Source: Mycobacterium paraterrae (lineage in GTDB: Bacteria > Actinomycetota > Actinomycetes > Mycobacteriales > Mycobacteriaceae). Taken from it: a DNA stretch of 64,000 nt. The notes beneath the pieces are model-generated. The model saw only the letters and a program-made list of their open reading frames with translations. It did no database searches and was not told where the DNA came from. Below, piece after piece: positions 50,186-58,678 of this stretch. The first letter of the stretch is position 1. Each line of letters begins with the position of its first letter. The translations under genes and the position numbers were made by a program. The stretch is from assembly GCF_022430545.2 (NCBI RefSeq), contig NZ_CP092488.2:682001-746000 (forward strand), written 5' to 3'.

Positions 50186-50881
50186 ATGCGGGCCGGTGGC
50201 CGCTACACTGCCGGGATAGCTCAAAGACGTAAACCCAATCCCGACCAACGCCGCCGCGAGCTCTGCGACGCGGCGATACAGCTGCTGGCCGACGATGGCG
50301 CCAAGGGCCTGAGCCACCTCAAGGTCGACAGCCGTGCTGGGGTTCCGGACGGCACCACGTCGTTCTACTTCCGCACCCGCTCGGCACTGTTGCAGGCGGT
50401 CGCCGAGCGCATGGTCGAACTCGACCTCGCCACGTTGCAGACCGTCGCCGACAGCGCTGCCGTACCCGACGGGTCGTCGGCGTCCGCACTGGCCAAGCTC
50501 GTCATCCAGAACGGGAACGAACCCCAGCTCAGCCGCACCCGAGCGCGGTATGAGATGGCTATCCAAGCCACCCGGGACCCAGTGCTAGGCGCTACCCTGC
50601 AACGCGCCGTGGATGCCTTCACCAAGCTGCATCACGACATCCTGGTCCAGTTGTTGCCACACGGCGCCGACCTCGATCCCGCCGTGGTCGACGACCTCAG
50701 CAACGTGACCCTTACCTTCATCAACGGGCTCATGCTGCGCTTGGTCCACGGTGACCGGATCATCGATACCCCGGAGCAACTCGACGGCGTGCTGACGGCC
50801 ATCGTCGACGGCATCCTGCACAGCAACCAAAAGGGCCGACTCACCCACGACGGCGCCGCGCTGCAATCACCCACCGCATAG
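50186..50881 (+). CDS. TetR-family transcriptional regulator
   Basis: This is 231 residues if started at the ATG at 50186. The N-terminal helix-turn-helix covers RRRELCDAAIQLLADDGAKG then SRAGVPDGTTSFYFRTRSAL. The C-terminal domain has FTKLHHDILVQLLPHGADLD and TLTFINGLMLRLVHGDRII. It is divergent from the hypothetical gene at 49523. The start is uncertain because no good ribosome site is visible (alternative TTG at 50159). No palindrome that I trust lies in the divergent region. Confidence 0.82.
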   Translation: MRAGGRYTAGIAQRRKPNPDQRRRELCDAAIQLLADDGAKGLSHLKVDSRAGVPDGTTSFYFRTRSALLQAVAERMVELDLATLQTVADSAAVPDGSSASALAKLVIQNGNEPQLSRTRARYEMAIQATRDPVLGATLQRAVDAFTKLHHDILVQLLPHGADLDPAVVDDLSNVTLTFINGLMLRLVHGDRIIDTPEQLDGVLTAIVDGILHSNQKGRLTHDGAALQSPTA

Positions 50882-51092
50882 CGCCGCGAATCGAGCCATC
50901 CGAACCTCTACAGCAATAGAGTAGGCCGGTCGCAGGTAAGTGCGCTGACGGTCGCTGTTAAGCGAAAAGTACAAATCGCCCGAACCGCGGGCGACGCTGA
51001 CACACTGGCTGCATCGACTCGGCATGCGGCCCGTCGCCCCTACGCCACAGGGACTTTTGTCCGGATAATCAACAACCAACATTGGAGAACCC

Positions 51093-52061
51093 ATGGTCGA
51101 GTTCGACTACGAAGAGCTCAAGAAGGAAGCCGAGCAGTACATCAAGTTCGAAAAGGACCGCAAGAACCGGATCGCCTACATCACTTTCGACCGTCCCGAG
51201 GCCCAGAACGCCGCCAACCTGGGGATGCGACAGAACTACGCCGATTTGATCCATAAATGCAACGTCGACGACGAGGTGAAGGTCGTCGTGATCCGCGGCG
51301 AGGGAGACGATTTCGGCAGCGGAGGTGACCTACCCGAGCAGCGGCCGATGCTGGAGAACCCCGGTCTTCCGCTGCACCATGAGTTGGCGATCAACGACGA
51401 CGACGTGACATATCCGCCCGGCGGGTCATACCGCTACCTGTCCACCGTCACCGATTTCTACGCCAAGGCGAGGGCCGGAAACCGTCCGCTGCAGGAACTT
51501 CGCAAAATCAGCATCATCGAGGCGAAGGGCTACTGCTACGGCTGGCATTTCTATCAAGCCGGCGACGCCGACTTGGTGATCTCTTCCGACGACGCGCTGT
51601 TCGGCCATCCGGCGTTCCGATACGTCGGCTGGGGACCCCGCCTGTGGTGGTGGGCCGAGACGATGGGTCTGCGCAAGTTCTCCGAAATGTTGTTCACCGG
51701 AAGGCCATTCAGCGCCAAAGAGATGTACGACTGCGGGTTTGTCAACAGCGTGGTGCCGCGGGACAAGCTGGCGGCCGAGACCGAAAAGTACGCGCTGGCG
51801 TGCTCACGATCGCGCCCGACCGACACGGTCGCGGTGCAGAAGACGTTCCTCGAGCTCTACAAGCAGCACAAGGGCGAGTACTTCGGCAGCCTTCTCACCG
51901 GCATGGTCGAGGGCATGCTGCCGTTGATCAAAAACGACGCAGAAGACGTCGACCTCACCGGCGGCACCTTCGAAAAAGGCCTCAACAACGTGGTGAAGGA
52001 CAACGATCTGAATTTCCCACCCGAGTGGCGCCTGAGCCGCTCGGGGCGCGCAAAGCCTTGA
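51093..52061 (+). CDS. Enoyl-CoA hydratase/isomerase family protein
   Basis: This crotonase-fold protein has 322 residues. ITFDRPEAQNAANLGM leads in, the oxyanion-hole segment is IRGEGDDFGSGGDLPEQRPM, and the second is EAKGYCYGWHFYQAGDADLV. The usual catalytic glutamates are not clearly in place, and the 45-residue insert after GGDLPEQ is longer than in EchA hydratases. It may act on a larger substrate, such as a sterol or aromatic CoA-thioester. The ATG at 51093 has TTGGAGAACC upstream. It stands alone; the 211 bp before it show no other feature. Confidence 0.88.
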   Translation: MVEFDYEELKKEAEQYIKFEKDRKNRIAYITFDRPEAQNAANLGMRQNYADLIHKCNVDDEVKVVVIRGEGDDFGSGGDLPEQRPMLENPGLPLHHELAINDDDVTYPPGGSYRYLSTVTDFYAKARAGNRPLQELRKISIIEAKGYCYGWHFYQAGDADLVISSDDALFGHPAFRYVGWGPRLWWWAETMGLRKFSEMLFTGRPFSAKEMYDCGFVNSVVPRDKLAAETEKYALACSRSRPTDTVAVQKTFLELYKQHKGEYFGSLLTGMVEGMLPLIKNDAEDVDLTGGTFEKGLNNVVKDNDLNFPPEWRLSRSGRAKP

Positions 52062-52204
52062 TGTAAAGCCAAGACCGACTAACCGGTTGGCCCGGCGGGA
52101 CGCATGCTGGCCGTATATAGTGAGCGCACCGCTGGGCTCCTCATACGTAATCCCCGGATAACCGACGCGGCACCCCGAGCTTCGCACCACCATCGGAGGA
52201 GACG

Positions 52205-54085
52205 TTGCCGCGAAACCTGGTCACTCGCGTCGCCACCAGATTGATGGAGACGACGGCGTCGACCGTGGCCGAGGTCAACGAGCAGGTTCTCGCCGAGCTT
52301 GTCGAGCATCTCGATATCGACTGCGCGTTCTTACGACACAACGACCACAAAATTCGGGTCTCGAAGTTGGTGGCGGTGTGGCCGCCGCCGCGTGACCGAT
52401 CCGTTCCCGACCCGTCGGCGGTCGCCCATTTCAGCAGCGCCGACCCGGTCCTTGCGCTGTGCGGGCATGGCAAGAAGCTGACGGTCATTCGACCGGAACC
52501 GTCCGACGACACCGCGAAGCGCTGGGTGGCCGCCGCGGTTGAACGCTGGGGCACCGACCCCGGCAAGGTCACCTCCCCCTCGGTCGTTGCGGCGCCGCTG
52601 ATCTCCGGCGGAGTCACGACCGGCCAGTTGACCTGCGTGAAGTACAAGAAAAAGAAGTGGCGTACCGACGAGCTGAACGCGATTCAAACCGTCGCATCGT
52701 TGCTGGCGCAGCTTCAGGCGCGCATCGCCGCCGAAGCCAAGCTGCGTAATCTCGCCGAGCACGACGATCTCACCGGCCTGCACAACCGTCGCGCTCTCAT
52801 GGCGCACCTCTCGGAGCGTCTCGCGACCGGAAAGCCTGGTCCGGTCGCCGTGTTGTACCTCGACCTCGACCGGTTGAAGTCGATCAACGACTACCTGGGC
52901 CACACGGCCGGCGACTGGTATCTGCGGACGTTCGCCGAGCAGCTCCGGTTGAAAGCCGGAGTCAAAAGCATGACCGCCCGACTCGGTGGCGACGAGTTCG
53001 TTGTCGTGCCCGACAAGCCGATGTCGCTCGATATCGCCGAGGCGACCGGTGACGAACTCTGCGCGGCGCTGCGTGACCGAATGGCCCTGGGCGGCCACAT
53101 CATCACCCGCACCGTCAGCGTTGGCGTCGCGGTTGGCAGCCCCGGCCGCGACAACACCAGCGACCTCCTTCACCGCGCCGACGAGGCGGTCCTGAGCGCC
53201 AAGCGCGCCGGCGGCAACAGCGTGGCGGTCTCCAACGACGACATGGCGCTGCAGCGCCTGTTCCGCAACGACATCGAACTTCATTTGCGCGGCGACATCG
53301 ACAACGAATCGCTGCTGCTGCACTACCAGCCCGAGGTCGACCTGTGGACGGGAGCAATCGTTGCCGTCGAAGCGCTGGTTCGGTGGCGGCACCCCAGTTG
53401 GGGCCTGCTGTTGCCTGAGTCATTCATCGGCGTCGTCGAATCCGCCAATCTGAGTGGCGATCTTGGTCGTTGGGTGATGCGAACCGCGATCTCGGAACTC
53501 AGTCGCTGGCGCTCCCGCGGCGTCGGGCAGAACACGACGTTGCGACTCAACGTCTCGCCGGTGCAGCTGGTCAACCGGAATTTCGTCGACAGCGTCGCCG
53601 AGGCCATCGATGAATTCGGCATCGACGGCGGCTCGGTGTGCCTGGAGATCACCGAGCGAGCAGTGGTTCGCGACATCGACACCACCCGCAGGACGCTCGA
53701 GGCGTTGAAAGAAGTCGGCGTCCAGATCGCGATCGACGATTTCGGCACCGGCTACGCGGTGCTGTCGCACCTGAAGTCACTGCCGGTCGACATCCTGAAG
53801 ATCGATACCTCTTTCGTTCGCGATCTCGGCAACAGCAGCCGCGACCTAGCTATCGTCCGCGCGATCATCGGCCTCGCTGAGGCCTTTGACCTGCAATTAG
53901 TGGCCGAAGGTGTGGAAACTCCCGCTGCTGCGCTCACCCTGATGAGACACGGGTGCCACCGCGCGCAAGGCTATTTGTTGTCGCGGCCGCTCCCCGGGCA
54001 CGCGATGGAATCGCTACTTTCATCTCGTTACATGCCAATGCCATTCCTGGCAGACAGTCAGGCACTATCATCGAACGCGATCTGA
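52205..54085 (+). CDS. GAF-GGDEF-EAL cyclic-di-GMP enzyme
   Basis: This 626-residue protein starts at a TTG with GGAGGAG just upstream. A GAF-like sensor (~20-175) is followed by a diguanylate cyclase domain with intact GGDEF (261-265) and a phosphodiesterase domain with EALVRW (389-394), DDFGTGY (511-517) and VAEGVET. Both active sites look complete, so it may make and break c-di-GMP. No RxxD inhibitory site stands before GGDEF. Architecture and length match Rv1354c of M. tuberculosis. It lies 21 bp before a TetR gene. Confidence 0.94.
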   Translation: MPRNLVTRVATRLMETTASTVAEVNEQVLAELVEHLDIDCAFLRHNDHKIRVSKLVAVWPPPRDRSVPDPSAVAHFSSADPVLALCGHGKKLTVIRPEPSDDTAKRWVAAAVERWGTDPGKVTSPSVVAAPLISGGVTTGQLTCVKYKKKKWRTDELNAIQTVASLLAQLQARIAAEAKLRNLAEHDDLTGLHNRRALMAHLSERLATGKPGPVAVLYLDLDRLKSINDYLGHTAGDWYLRTFAEQLRLKAGVKSMTARLGGDEFVVVPDKPMSLDIAEATGDELCAALRDRMALGGHIITRTVSVGVAVGSPGRDNTSDLLHRADEAVLSAKRAGGNSVAVSNDDMALQRLFRNDIELHLRGDIDNESLLLHYQPEVDLWTGAIVAVEALVRWRHPSWGLLLPESFIGVVESANLSGDLGRWVMRTAISELSRWRSRGVGQNTTLRLNVSPVQLVNRNFVDSVAEAIDEFGIDGGSVCLEITERAVVRDIDTTRRTLEALKEVGVQIAIDDFGTGYAVLSHLKSLPVDILKIDTSFVRDLGNSSRDLAIVRAIIGLAEAFDLQLVAEGVETPAAALTLMRHGCHRAQGYLLSRPLPGHAMESLLSSRYMPMPFLADSQALSSNAI

Positions 54086-54106
54086 AAAACACGATCTGGT
54101 GAGTAG

Positions 54107-54784
54107 ATGACTGAAATCAGCGACAAGCGCTCCGATACGACGCGCGAACAGATTCTGCGAGCCGCGGCGCACCAATTTGCGCAGCGACCGTATTACGCCG
54201 TCGGCCTCGACGACATTCTGGCCGAGGCGCAGCTCACCAAGGGCGCGATGTATTTCCATTTCCGGTCCAAGCACGCCCTGGCACTTGCGATCGTGGATGA
54301 ACAGACCGCGAAGTCCGGCGTTGCCGTCCAAGAATTGCTGACGCGGAAATTGTCCGGGCTGGAAACGCTGATCGATGTCTCGTATCTCTTCGCGATGGCC
54401 GACATCACCGACAACGTCACCCGGGCGGCATTCAATCTGTTGGAGTCGGTGGGCCGGACCGAGAAGCTTCAGGAAAGACTGTTGGGCAGCTGGATTGAAC
54501 TGCTCGGCGAAATCGCCGCACGCGGAATTCGCGAGGGTGACATCGTCGACCGCGGCGATCCCGAGGATATCGGCCGTTTGCTGGTGTCCATCTACATGGG
54601 TATGCGCCAGGCCAGCCATCTCGACGACCCGGCGGTCTTGCTGAGTGACTACGAGAAAGCGTTGTCGACGGTGCTGCGCGGGATCGTGCAGCCCGATAAA
54701 ATCGATTACTTCGCTCAATTTTTGAAGCGGCGGACGGCACTGGCGATCAAGGCGGCTTCCACGATGGATTTATCCGGTCGCTGA
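54107..54784 (+). CDS. TetR regulator of the gamma-butyrolactone receptor type (paralogue of 16002)
   Basis: This is 225 residues, co-linear along its whole length with the regulator at 16002. Both have GLDD[IV]LAEA[QE]LTKGAMYFHF, RKLSGLETLID and a tryptophan at residue 129 (GSWIEL) at the ArpA ligand-pocket position. It starts 21 bp after the GGDEF-EAL gene, so the two may be co-transcribed. As at the glmU locus, a PAS gene converges on it. No copy of the ACATAC element seen in the PPE locus is present upstream. Confidence 0.85.
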   Translation: MTEISDKRSDTTREQILRAAAHQFAQRPYYAVGLDDILAEAQLTKGAMYFHFRSKHALALAIVDEQTAKSGVAVQELLTRKLSGLETLIDVSYLFAMADITDNVTRAAFNLLESVGRTEKLQERLLGSWIELLGEIAARGIREGDIVDRGDPEDIGRLLVSIYMGMRQASHLDDPAVLLSDYEKALSTVLRGIVQPDKIDYFAQFLKRRTALAIKAASTMDLSGR

Positions 54785-54790
54785 AACTGG

Positions 54791-55210
54791 CTAACGCTCG
54801 TCGAGCCAGAGTTGCTCGGTGAGGTCTTGAAAAGTTGCGAGCGCGATATCGTCGTCGGCCCGAATGAGTGCCGACCGGCTCATCAGCGCACGCACGCTCG
54901 ACCCGTCCTGATGCGCTAATTCGACGACCTCGTTGGCCAGCGATTGCACCACCGATACCGCCGATTCCTCCGTCAGCGGCAGGTGAAATATTTCGTCGAA
55001 CTTCATTGAGACGACGTCCTCGCGTGGACGGCCGACCATTTCCGAGAACGCGGAGTTGGCGAACACCAGCGCGCCGTCATTGGCGATCGCCAGCACGGGT
55101 ATCGGAATCCGCTCCAGCACAACCAATGCGGGCAACTGCTTGAGGGTATCCATCGGCGATAGATCCGTCTGGGCCTTACGTCGTCGCTCCACCATCTGAT
55201 TATGGTTCAT
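54791..55210 (-). CDS. PAS-domain protein (paralogue of 17474-17893)
   Basis: This is 139 residues, the same length as the copy next to glmU and similar throughout: LLERIP or VLERIP, a VFAN[TS]AF segment, VRALMSRSA and ATFQDLTE[EQ]LW are shared. It has a single PAS domain with no output module. It converges on the TetR with only 6 bp between stops, versus 10 bp in the other copy. The conserved pairing suggests that PAS protein and TetR work together, perhaps by direct contact. Confidence 0.85.
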   Translation of the reverse strand: MNHNQMVERRRKAQTDLSPMDTLKQLPALVVLERIPIPVLAIANDGALVFANSAFSEMVGRPREDVVSMKFDEIFHLPLTEESAVSVVQSLANEVVELAHQDGSSVRALMSRSALIRADDDIALATFQDLTEQLWLDER

Positions 55211-55246
55211 CAGAGCAAGGCATAGATGCGCTTATTATCAACATCC

Positions 55247-55531
55247 CTAAATTGTGAAGTTTTTCTCGACACACGTGGGTTGGTTTCTGGGAAAGCGCGC
55301 ATTCAACGCAGTGAGCATCCGGCGCGCCTCAGCCAGGCGCCCTCGCACGACGACCAGTCGCTTGGGCGGCTCGACGTAGCCCTCGGTCTCGCACCGCCGC
55401 TGCCAGGCAGACTCGGCCTTGCTCACCTTCCGCGTCATCGTGTCGATATCGCGACGCAGAAGCTTCGCGAAGACCTGCGCCTGAAGCCGTTCGGGTCGTC
55501 GATGGGTCGGAACGATGCTGGGAGTCACCAC
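55247..55531 (-). CDS. Basic hypothetical protein
   Basis: This is a possible 94-residue, strongly basic protein from a GTG at 55531 (a second GTG is at 55528). The middle (DTMTRKVSKAESAWQRRCET, then EPPKRLVVVRGRLAEARRML) has the helical, charged look of a real protein and codes on an otherwise empty stretch. I recognise no family. It lies between the PAS gene and phoU. Confidence 0.5.
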   Translation of the reverse strand: MVTPSIVPTHRRPERLQAQVFAKLLRRDIDTMTRKVSKAESAWQRRCETEGYVEPPKRLVVVRGRLAEARRMLTALNARFPRNQPTCVEKNFTI

Positions 55532-55635
55532 CCTGTCCCTTTGGACTTTCCAAGGCAATGACCGCACTCATCCGGAAGGATAGCTTCATGACGAATTCAT
55601 CGATGCCCTCTGCCGTAGCCACGTTTGTGTGAGAC

Positions 55636-56289
55636 ATGGCGATGCGGACGGCGTTCCACGAGCAGCTCGAGACGCTGACTCAGACCCTCAGCGACATGTG
55701 CGGTCTGGCCGGCTTGGCGATGGACCGCGCCACCCAGGCGCTGCTCGAGGCGGATCTGTCGATGGCCGAGCAGGTGATCACCGACCACGATCAGATTGCC
55801 GAGATGCAGAAGCAGGCAGAGGAGACGGCGTTTGTCCTGCTCGCTCTACAGTCACCCGTCGCCGGGGATCTGCGACTCGTCGTCGGTTCTCTACAGAACG
55901 TGGCGGACGCCGAACGCATGGGTGGACTTGCGCTACACGTGGCGAAGATCGCCCGGCGGCGCCATCCCAACCATGTCTTGCCGGACGAGGTCCGCGGCCA
56001 TTTCGCCGAAATGGGCAGAGTGGCAGTCGAATTGGGCGATAGCGCGAAAGATGTCGTGGTGTCCCGCAACTCGACGCAGGCCGCCGAGATCAGCCGTGAA
56101 GACGATGCGATGGACCAACTGCACCAGCAACTGTTCAACGTCTTGATGGACAGCGAGTGGAAGCACGGTGTTGCCGCCGCCGTCGACATCACCCTGCTCG
56201 GCCGGTTCTACGAGCGCTTCGCCGACCACGCCGTCGAGATCGGGCGCCGCGTCGTCTTCGAGGCAACCGGGGAAACCGCCGGCCCATGA
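55636..56289 (+). CDS. PhoU-family phosphate regulator
   Basis: PhoU proteins restrain phosphate uptake through the PstSCAB transporter and a sensor kinase. The 217-residue protein has two PhoU three-helix repeats, with the metal-binding ExxxD-type segments VVGSLQNVADAERMGGLA and LLGRFYERFADHAVEIGRRV. No pst or phoR gene is next to it, so it is an orphan copy. Its 3' end overlaps the convergent ACR3 gene by 82 bp. The start may be ATG 55636 or 55642. Confidence 0.92.
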   Translation: MAMRTAFHEQLETLTQTLSDMCGLAGLAMDRATQALLEADLSMAEQVITDHDQIAEMQKQAEETAFVLLALQSPVAGDLRLVVGSLQNVADAERMGGLALHVAKIARRRHPNHVLPDEVRGHFAEMGRVAVELGDSAKDVVVSRNSTQAAEISREDDAMDQLHQQLFNVLMDSEWKHGVAAAVDITLLGRFYERFADHAVEIGRRVVFEATGETAGP

Positions 56290-57338
56290 CCCACGGGTCC
56301 CGGCGCGAATCGTCGGCGCAGTAACAGTGACACGTAGACCAAAGCGACCAGCACCGGCACCTCGATCAGTGGCCCGACCACACCGGCCAGCGCCTGCCCG
56401 GACGAGGCGCCGTAGGTGGCGATCGCGACCGCGATGGCAAGTTCGAAGTTGTTGCCGGCGGCGGTAAATGCCAGCGTCGTCGTGCGTCGATAGCCCAAAC
56501 CGAGTATCGCGCCCAGCATGTAGCCGCCGCCCCACATGATGGCGAAGTAGGCCAGCAGCGGCAACGCTATCCGCGCGACATCAAACGGACGGCTAATGAT
56601 CCGATCGCCCTGCAGGGCGAAGAGGACCACGATGGTGAACAGTAGCCCGCAGAGGGCCCACGGGCCGATCTTCGGCAGAAACGTTGTCTCGTACCATATT
56701 CGGCCCTTCGCCTGCTCACCGAAACGTCGCGAGAGGTATCCGGCGACCAGCGGGATGCCCAGGAAGATGACGACCGACCTCGCGATCTGCCACGGAGACG
56801 TGCTGATGCTGGTCTGCGGCAACCCGAGCCAGCCCGGAAGCACCGAAAGATAGAACCAGCCAAGCGCGGCGAACATGACCACCTGGAAGATCGAATTGAG
56901 CGCGACGAGGACCGCGGCCGCTTCGCGGTCACCGCAAGCGAGGTCGTTCCAGATGATCACCATGGCAATGCAGCGGGCCAGGCCGACGATGATCAATCCG
57001 GTCCGATACTCGGGCAAATCGGCGAGCAACAGCCAGGCCAGCGCGAACATCAACGCGGGACCGATGACCCAGTTCAGCAGTAGAGAACTCAGCAGGAGTC
57101 TGCGGTCACTGGTCACAGAGTCGAGTCGGTCGTAACGGACCTTGGCCAGCACCGGGTACATCATCACGAGCAGGCCTGCAGCAATCGGAAGCGAAACACC
57201 AAGTATCACAACCTGATCCAGGATCCGGTTCAGGCCCGGGAACCAGTGGCCCGCCAGCAGTCCGGCGGCCATCGCCGCACCGATCCACACCGGCAGGAAG
57301 CGATCCAGCAGCGACAGACGCTGCGCTGTGTGCGTCAC
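56208..57338 (-). CDS. acr3: ACR3-type arsenite efflux transporter
   Basis: This is 376 residues with about ten membrane helices of the bile-acid/ACR3 fold. ARCIAMVIIWNDLACGD contains the conserved cysteine implicated in As(III) transport, and TAAGNNFELAIAVAIATYG is typical of ACR3. It starts at a GTG that overlaps the ArsI/CadI stop (GTGA). The gene is read from the operator region at 57812, together with that enzyme. The cytosolic C-terminal tail (from RRRFAPGPV) is encoded opposite the phoU 3' end. Confidence 0.93.
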   Translation of the reverse strand: MTHTAQRLSLLDRFLPVWIGAAMAAGLLAGHWFPGLNRILDQVVILGVSLPIAAGLLVMMYPVLAKVRYDRLDSVTSDRRLLLSSLLLNWVIGPALMFALAWLLLADLPEYRTGLIIVGLARCIAMVIIWNDLACGDREAAAVLVALNSIFQVVMFAALGWFYLSVLPGWLGLPQTSISTSPWQIARSVVIFLGIPLVAGYLSRRFGEQAKGRIWYETTFLPKIGPWALCGLLFTIVVLFALQGDRIISRPFDVARIALPLLAYFAIMWGGGYMLGAILGLGYRRTTTLAFTAAGNNFELAIAVAIATYGASSGQALAGVVGPLIEVPVLVALVYVSLLLRRRFAPGPVGHGPAVSPVASKTTRRPISTAWSAKRS

Positions 57339-57790
57339 GAATCCGCGTCCGGGGTGGCAGCTACTGCGCAGCATCGGTCGTCGGCGTCCGGATTGTCATC
57401 ACCCCGTCGCTCGGTATCGAACGTCTCGGAGTCGGCGAGCACCGTGTAGACCTCCCACCGTTCGCCGTCGGCGCCGGTCACCCACACCTTGTCCTGGACG
57501 GCAAAGCAGCATGTCGTTCCGATCTCCTCTTCGGTGAACATGCCCGCGTCGGACAGCCGGGCGATCTCCTCACGGACGGCGCCGCTGGAGTCGACTTCAA
57601 TGCCGAGGTGATTGAGAGTTCCTCCCTGGCCGCGGTTTTGGATCAACACCAGCTTCAGCGGCGGATCGGCCACCGCGAAGTTCGCGTAGCCGGGCTTGAC
57701 CTTGCTGGGCGGCCTCCCGAACAGCGTGGAGTAGAAGGCAATCGCCTCGTCGAGGTCGTCGACATTGAGAGCGAGTTGTGCGCGGGACAC
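57335..57790 (-). CDS. cadI: ArsI/CadI-type vicinal-oxygen-chelate protein
   Basis: This is a 151-residue glyoxalase-fold protein: LALNVDDLDEAIAFYSTLFG, then TLNHLGIEV and GERWEVYTV for the metal site, with a cysteine pair in GTTCCFAV and another (DRCCAV) near the C-terminus. M. tuberculosis CadI is induced by cadmium, and ArsI homologues cleave the carbon-arsenic bond of organoarsenicals. The cysteine pairs fit thiol binding of As(III). It starts at a GTG and shares the operator region with the divergent ArsR. Confidence 0.92.
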   Translation of the reverse strand: MSRAQLALNVDDLDEAIAFYSTLFGRPPSKVKPGYANFAVADPPLKLVLIQNRGQGGTLNHLGIEVDSSGAVREEIARLSDAGMFTEEEIGTTCCFAVQDKVWVTGADGERWEVYTVLADSETFDTERRGDDNPDADDRCCAVAATPDADS

Positions 57791-57811
57791 TGGGCCTCCC
57801 TACCTTTGCGG

Positions 57812-57862
57812 CATATATCGAACTGTCCGATGGATGCGATCCTGCCACCTCTTCGATATATG
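57812..57862. promoter_or_regulatory. Long inverted repeat, candidate ArsR operator
   Basis: CATATATCGAA (57812-57822) and TTCGATATATG (57852-57862) are perfect 11-bp inverted arms separated by 29 bp, between the divergent cadI and arsR starts. The separation suggests two half-operators or two sites on opposite faces. The A/T-rich arms stand out in this GC-rich genome. Binding by the ArsR encoded at 57890 is inferred. Confidence 0.65.
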
Positions 57863-57889
57863 TCAAGAAGCTATGGCACTATGTGACTT

Positions 57890-58249
57890 GTGCCGAAGAC
57901 GCTACCGAAGGTCGATATCTCAGCCCCGCTGTGTTGCTCACCGGTCGCAGCCGGGCCGCTGGACGACACCGCAGCGCTGGACATCGCCCTGCGCCTCAAG
58001 GCCCTCGCCGACCCGGTACGGGTCAAGCTTGTGTCGCTGTTGTTCAGCTCTGAGGCCGGCGAGCTGTGCAGTTGCGATTTGGCCGCAAATGTCGGAGTGG
58101 CCGAATCGACCGTGAGTCATCATCTTTCACAACTCCGACGCGCCGGCATCGTCGAATCCGAGCGCCGGGGAATGAACGTCTACCACCGACCCCGCCGCGA
58201 ATCCCTGACGGCCCTGTGCGCAGTTCTCGATCCGAACTGCTGCAGGTGA
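57890..58249 (+). CDS. ArsR-family metal(loid)-responsive repressor
   Basis: This is 119 residues from a GTG. The winged helix contains ALADPVRVKLVSLLF and GVAESTVSHHLSQLRRAGIV. Thiol ligands are available in LCCSPV near the N-terminus, LCSCDL in the alpha-3 region and NCCR at the C-terminus, a set suited to As(III) or Cd(II). It is divergent from cadI-acr3 across the inverted repeat. It resembles Rv2642, which lies beside cadI in M. tuberculosis. A second ArsR/SmtB gene follows 27 bp downstream. Confidence 0.93.
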   Translation: MPKTLPKVDISAPLCCSPVAAGPLDDTAALDIALRLKALADPVRVKLVSLLFSSEAGELCSCDLAANVGVAESTVSHHLSQLRRAGIVESERRGMNVYHRPRRESLTALCAVLDPNCCR

Positions 58250-58276
58250 GGTAGCTCCGTAAGCTAATATCTGCGT

Positions 58277-58678
58277 ATGAACGCAAGTAATGACGTTCCC
58301 GCGTCGATCCCCGACGACGAAGTGAATCTGATCGTCGAAGTCTTTCGGATGCTGGCCGACCCCACCCGCGTCAGAGTCCTGTGGGCGTTGACCGGCGGGG
58401 AGCTCTCGGTCACCGAATTGGCCGAGCGGGTCAGTAAACCCGCGCCTTCGGTGTCGCAGCATCTGGCCAAGCTACGGATGGCCCGGTTGGTCCGCACCCG
58501 GCGCGACGGAACGACGATCTTCTACAGCCTGGAAAACGAACACGTCAGCCAGTTGGTCGCCGACGCGGTATTCAACGCCGAGCATGCCGGGCCCGGCGTG
58601 CCCGCACACCATCGCGGTGACGGCGCCGTGCGGGCCATGTCTCGAGACGGCATCCAGCACAAGGTAACTCGACGATGA
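58277..58678 (+). CDS. kmtR: Nickel/cobalt sensor KmtR-like (ArsR/SmtB)
   Basis: This is 133 residues and closely resembles KmtR (Rv0827c) as I recall it: VEVFRMLADPTRVRVLWAL, GKPAPSVSQHLAKLRMARLV-type recognition helix (here SKPAPS), TTIFYSLENEHV and the histidine-bearing tail NAEHAGPGVPAHHRGDG. KmtR represses a CDF exporter in response to Ni(II)/Co(II). Here the two genes are adjacent and overlap (ATGA), whereas in M. tuberculosis kmtR and its target are apart. That makes the regulatory link easy to accept. Confidence 0.92.
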   Translation: MNASNDVPASIPDDEVNLIVEVFRMLADPTRVRVLWALTGGELSVTELAERVSKPAPSVSQHLAKLRMARLVRTRRDGTTIFYSLENEHVSQLVADAVFNAEHAGPGVPAHHRGDGAVRAMSRDGIQHKVTRR

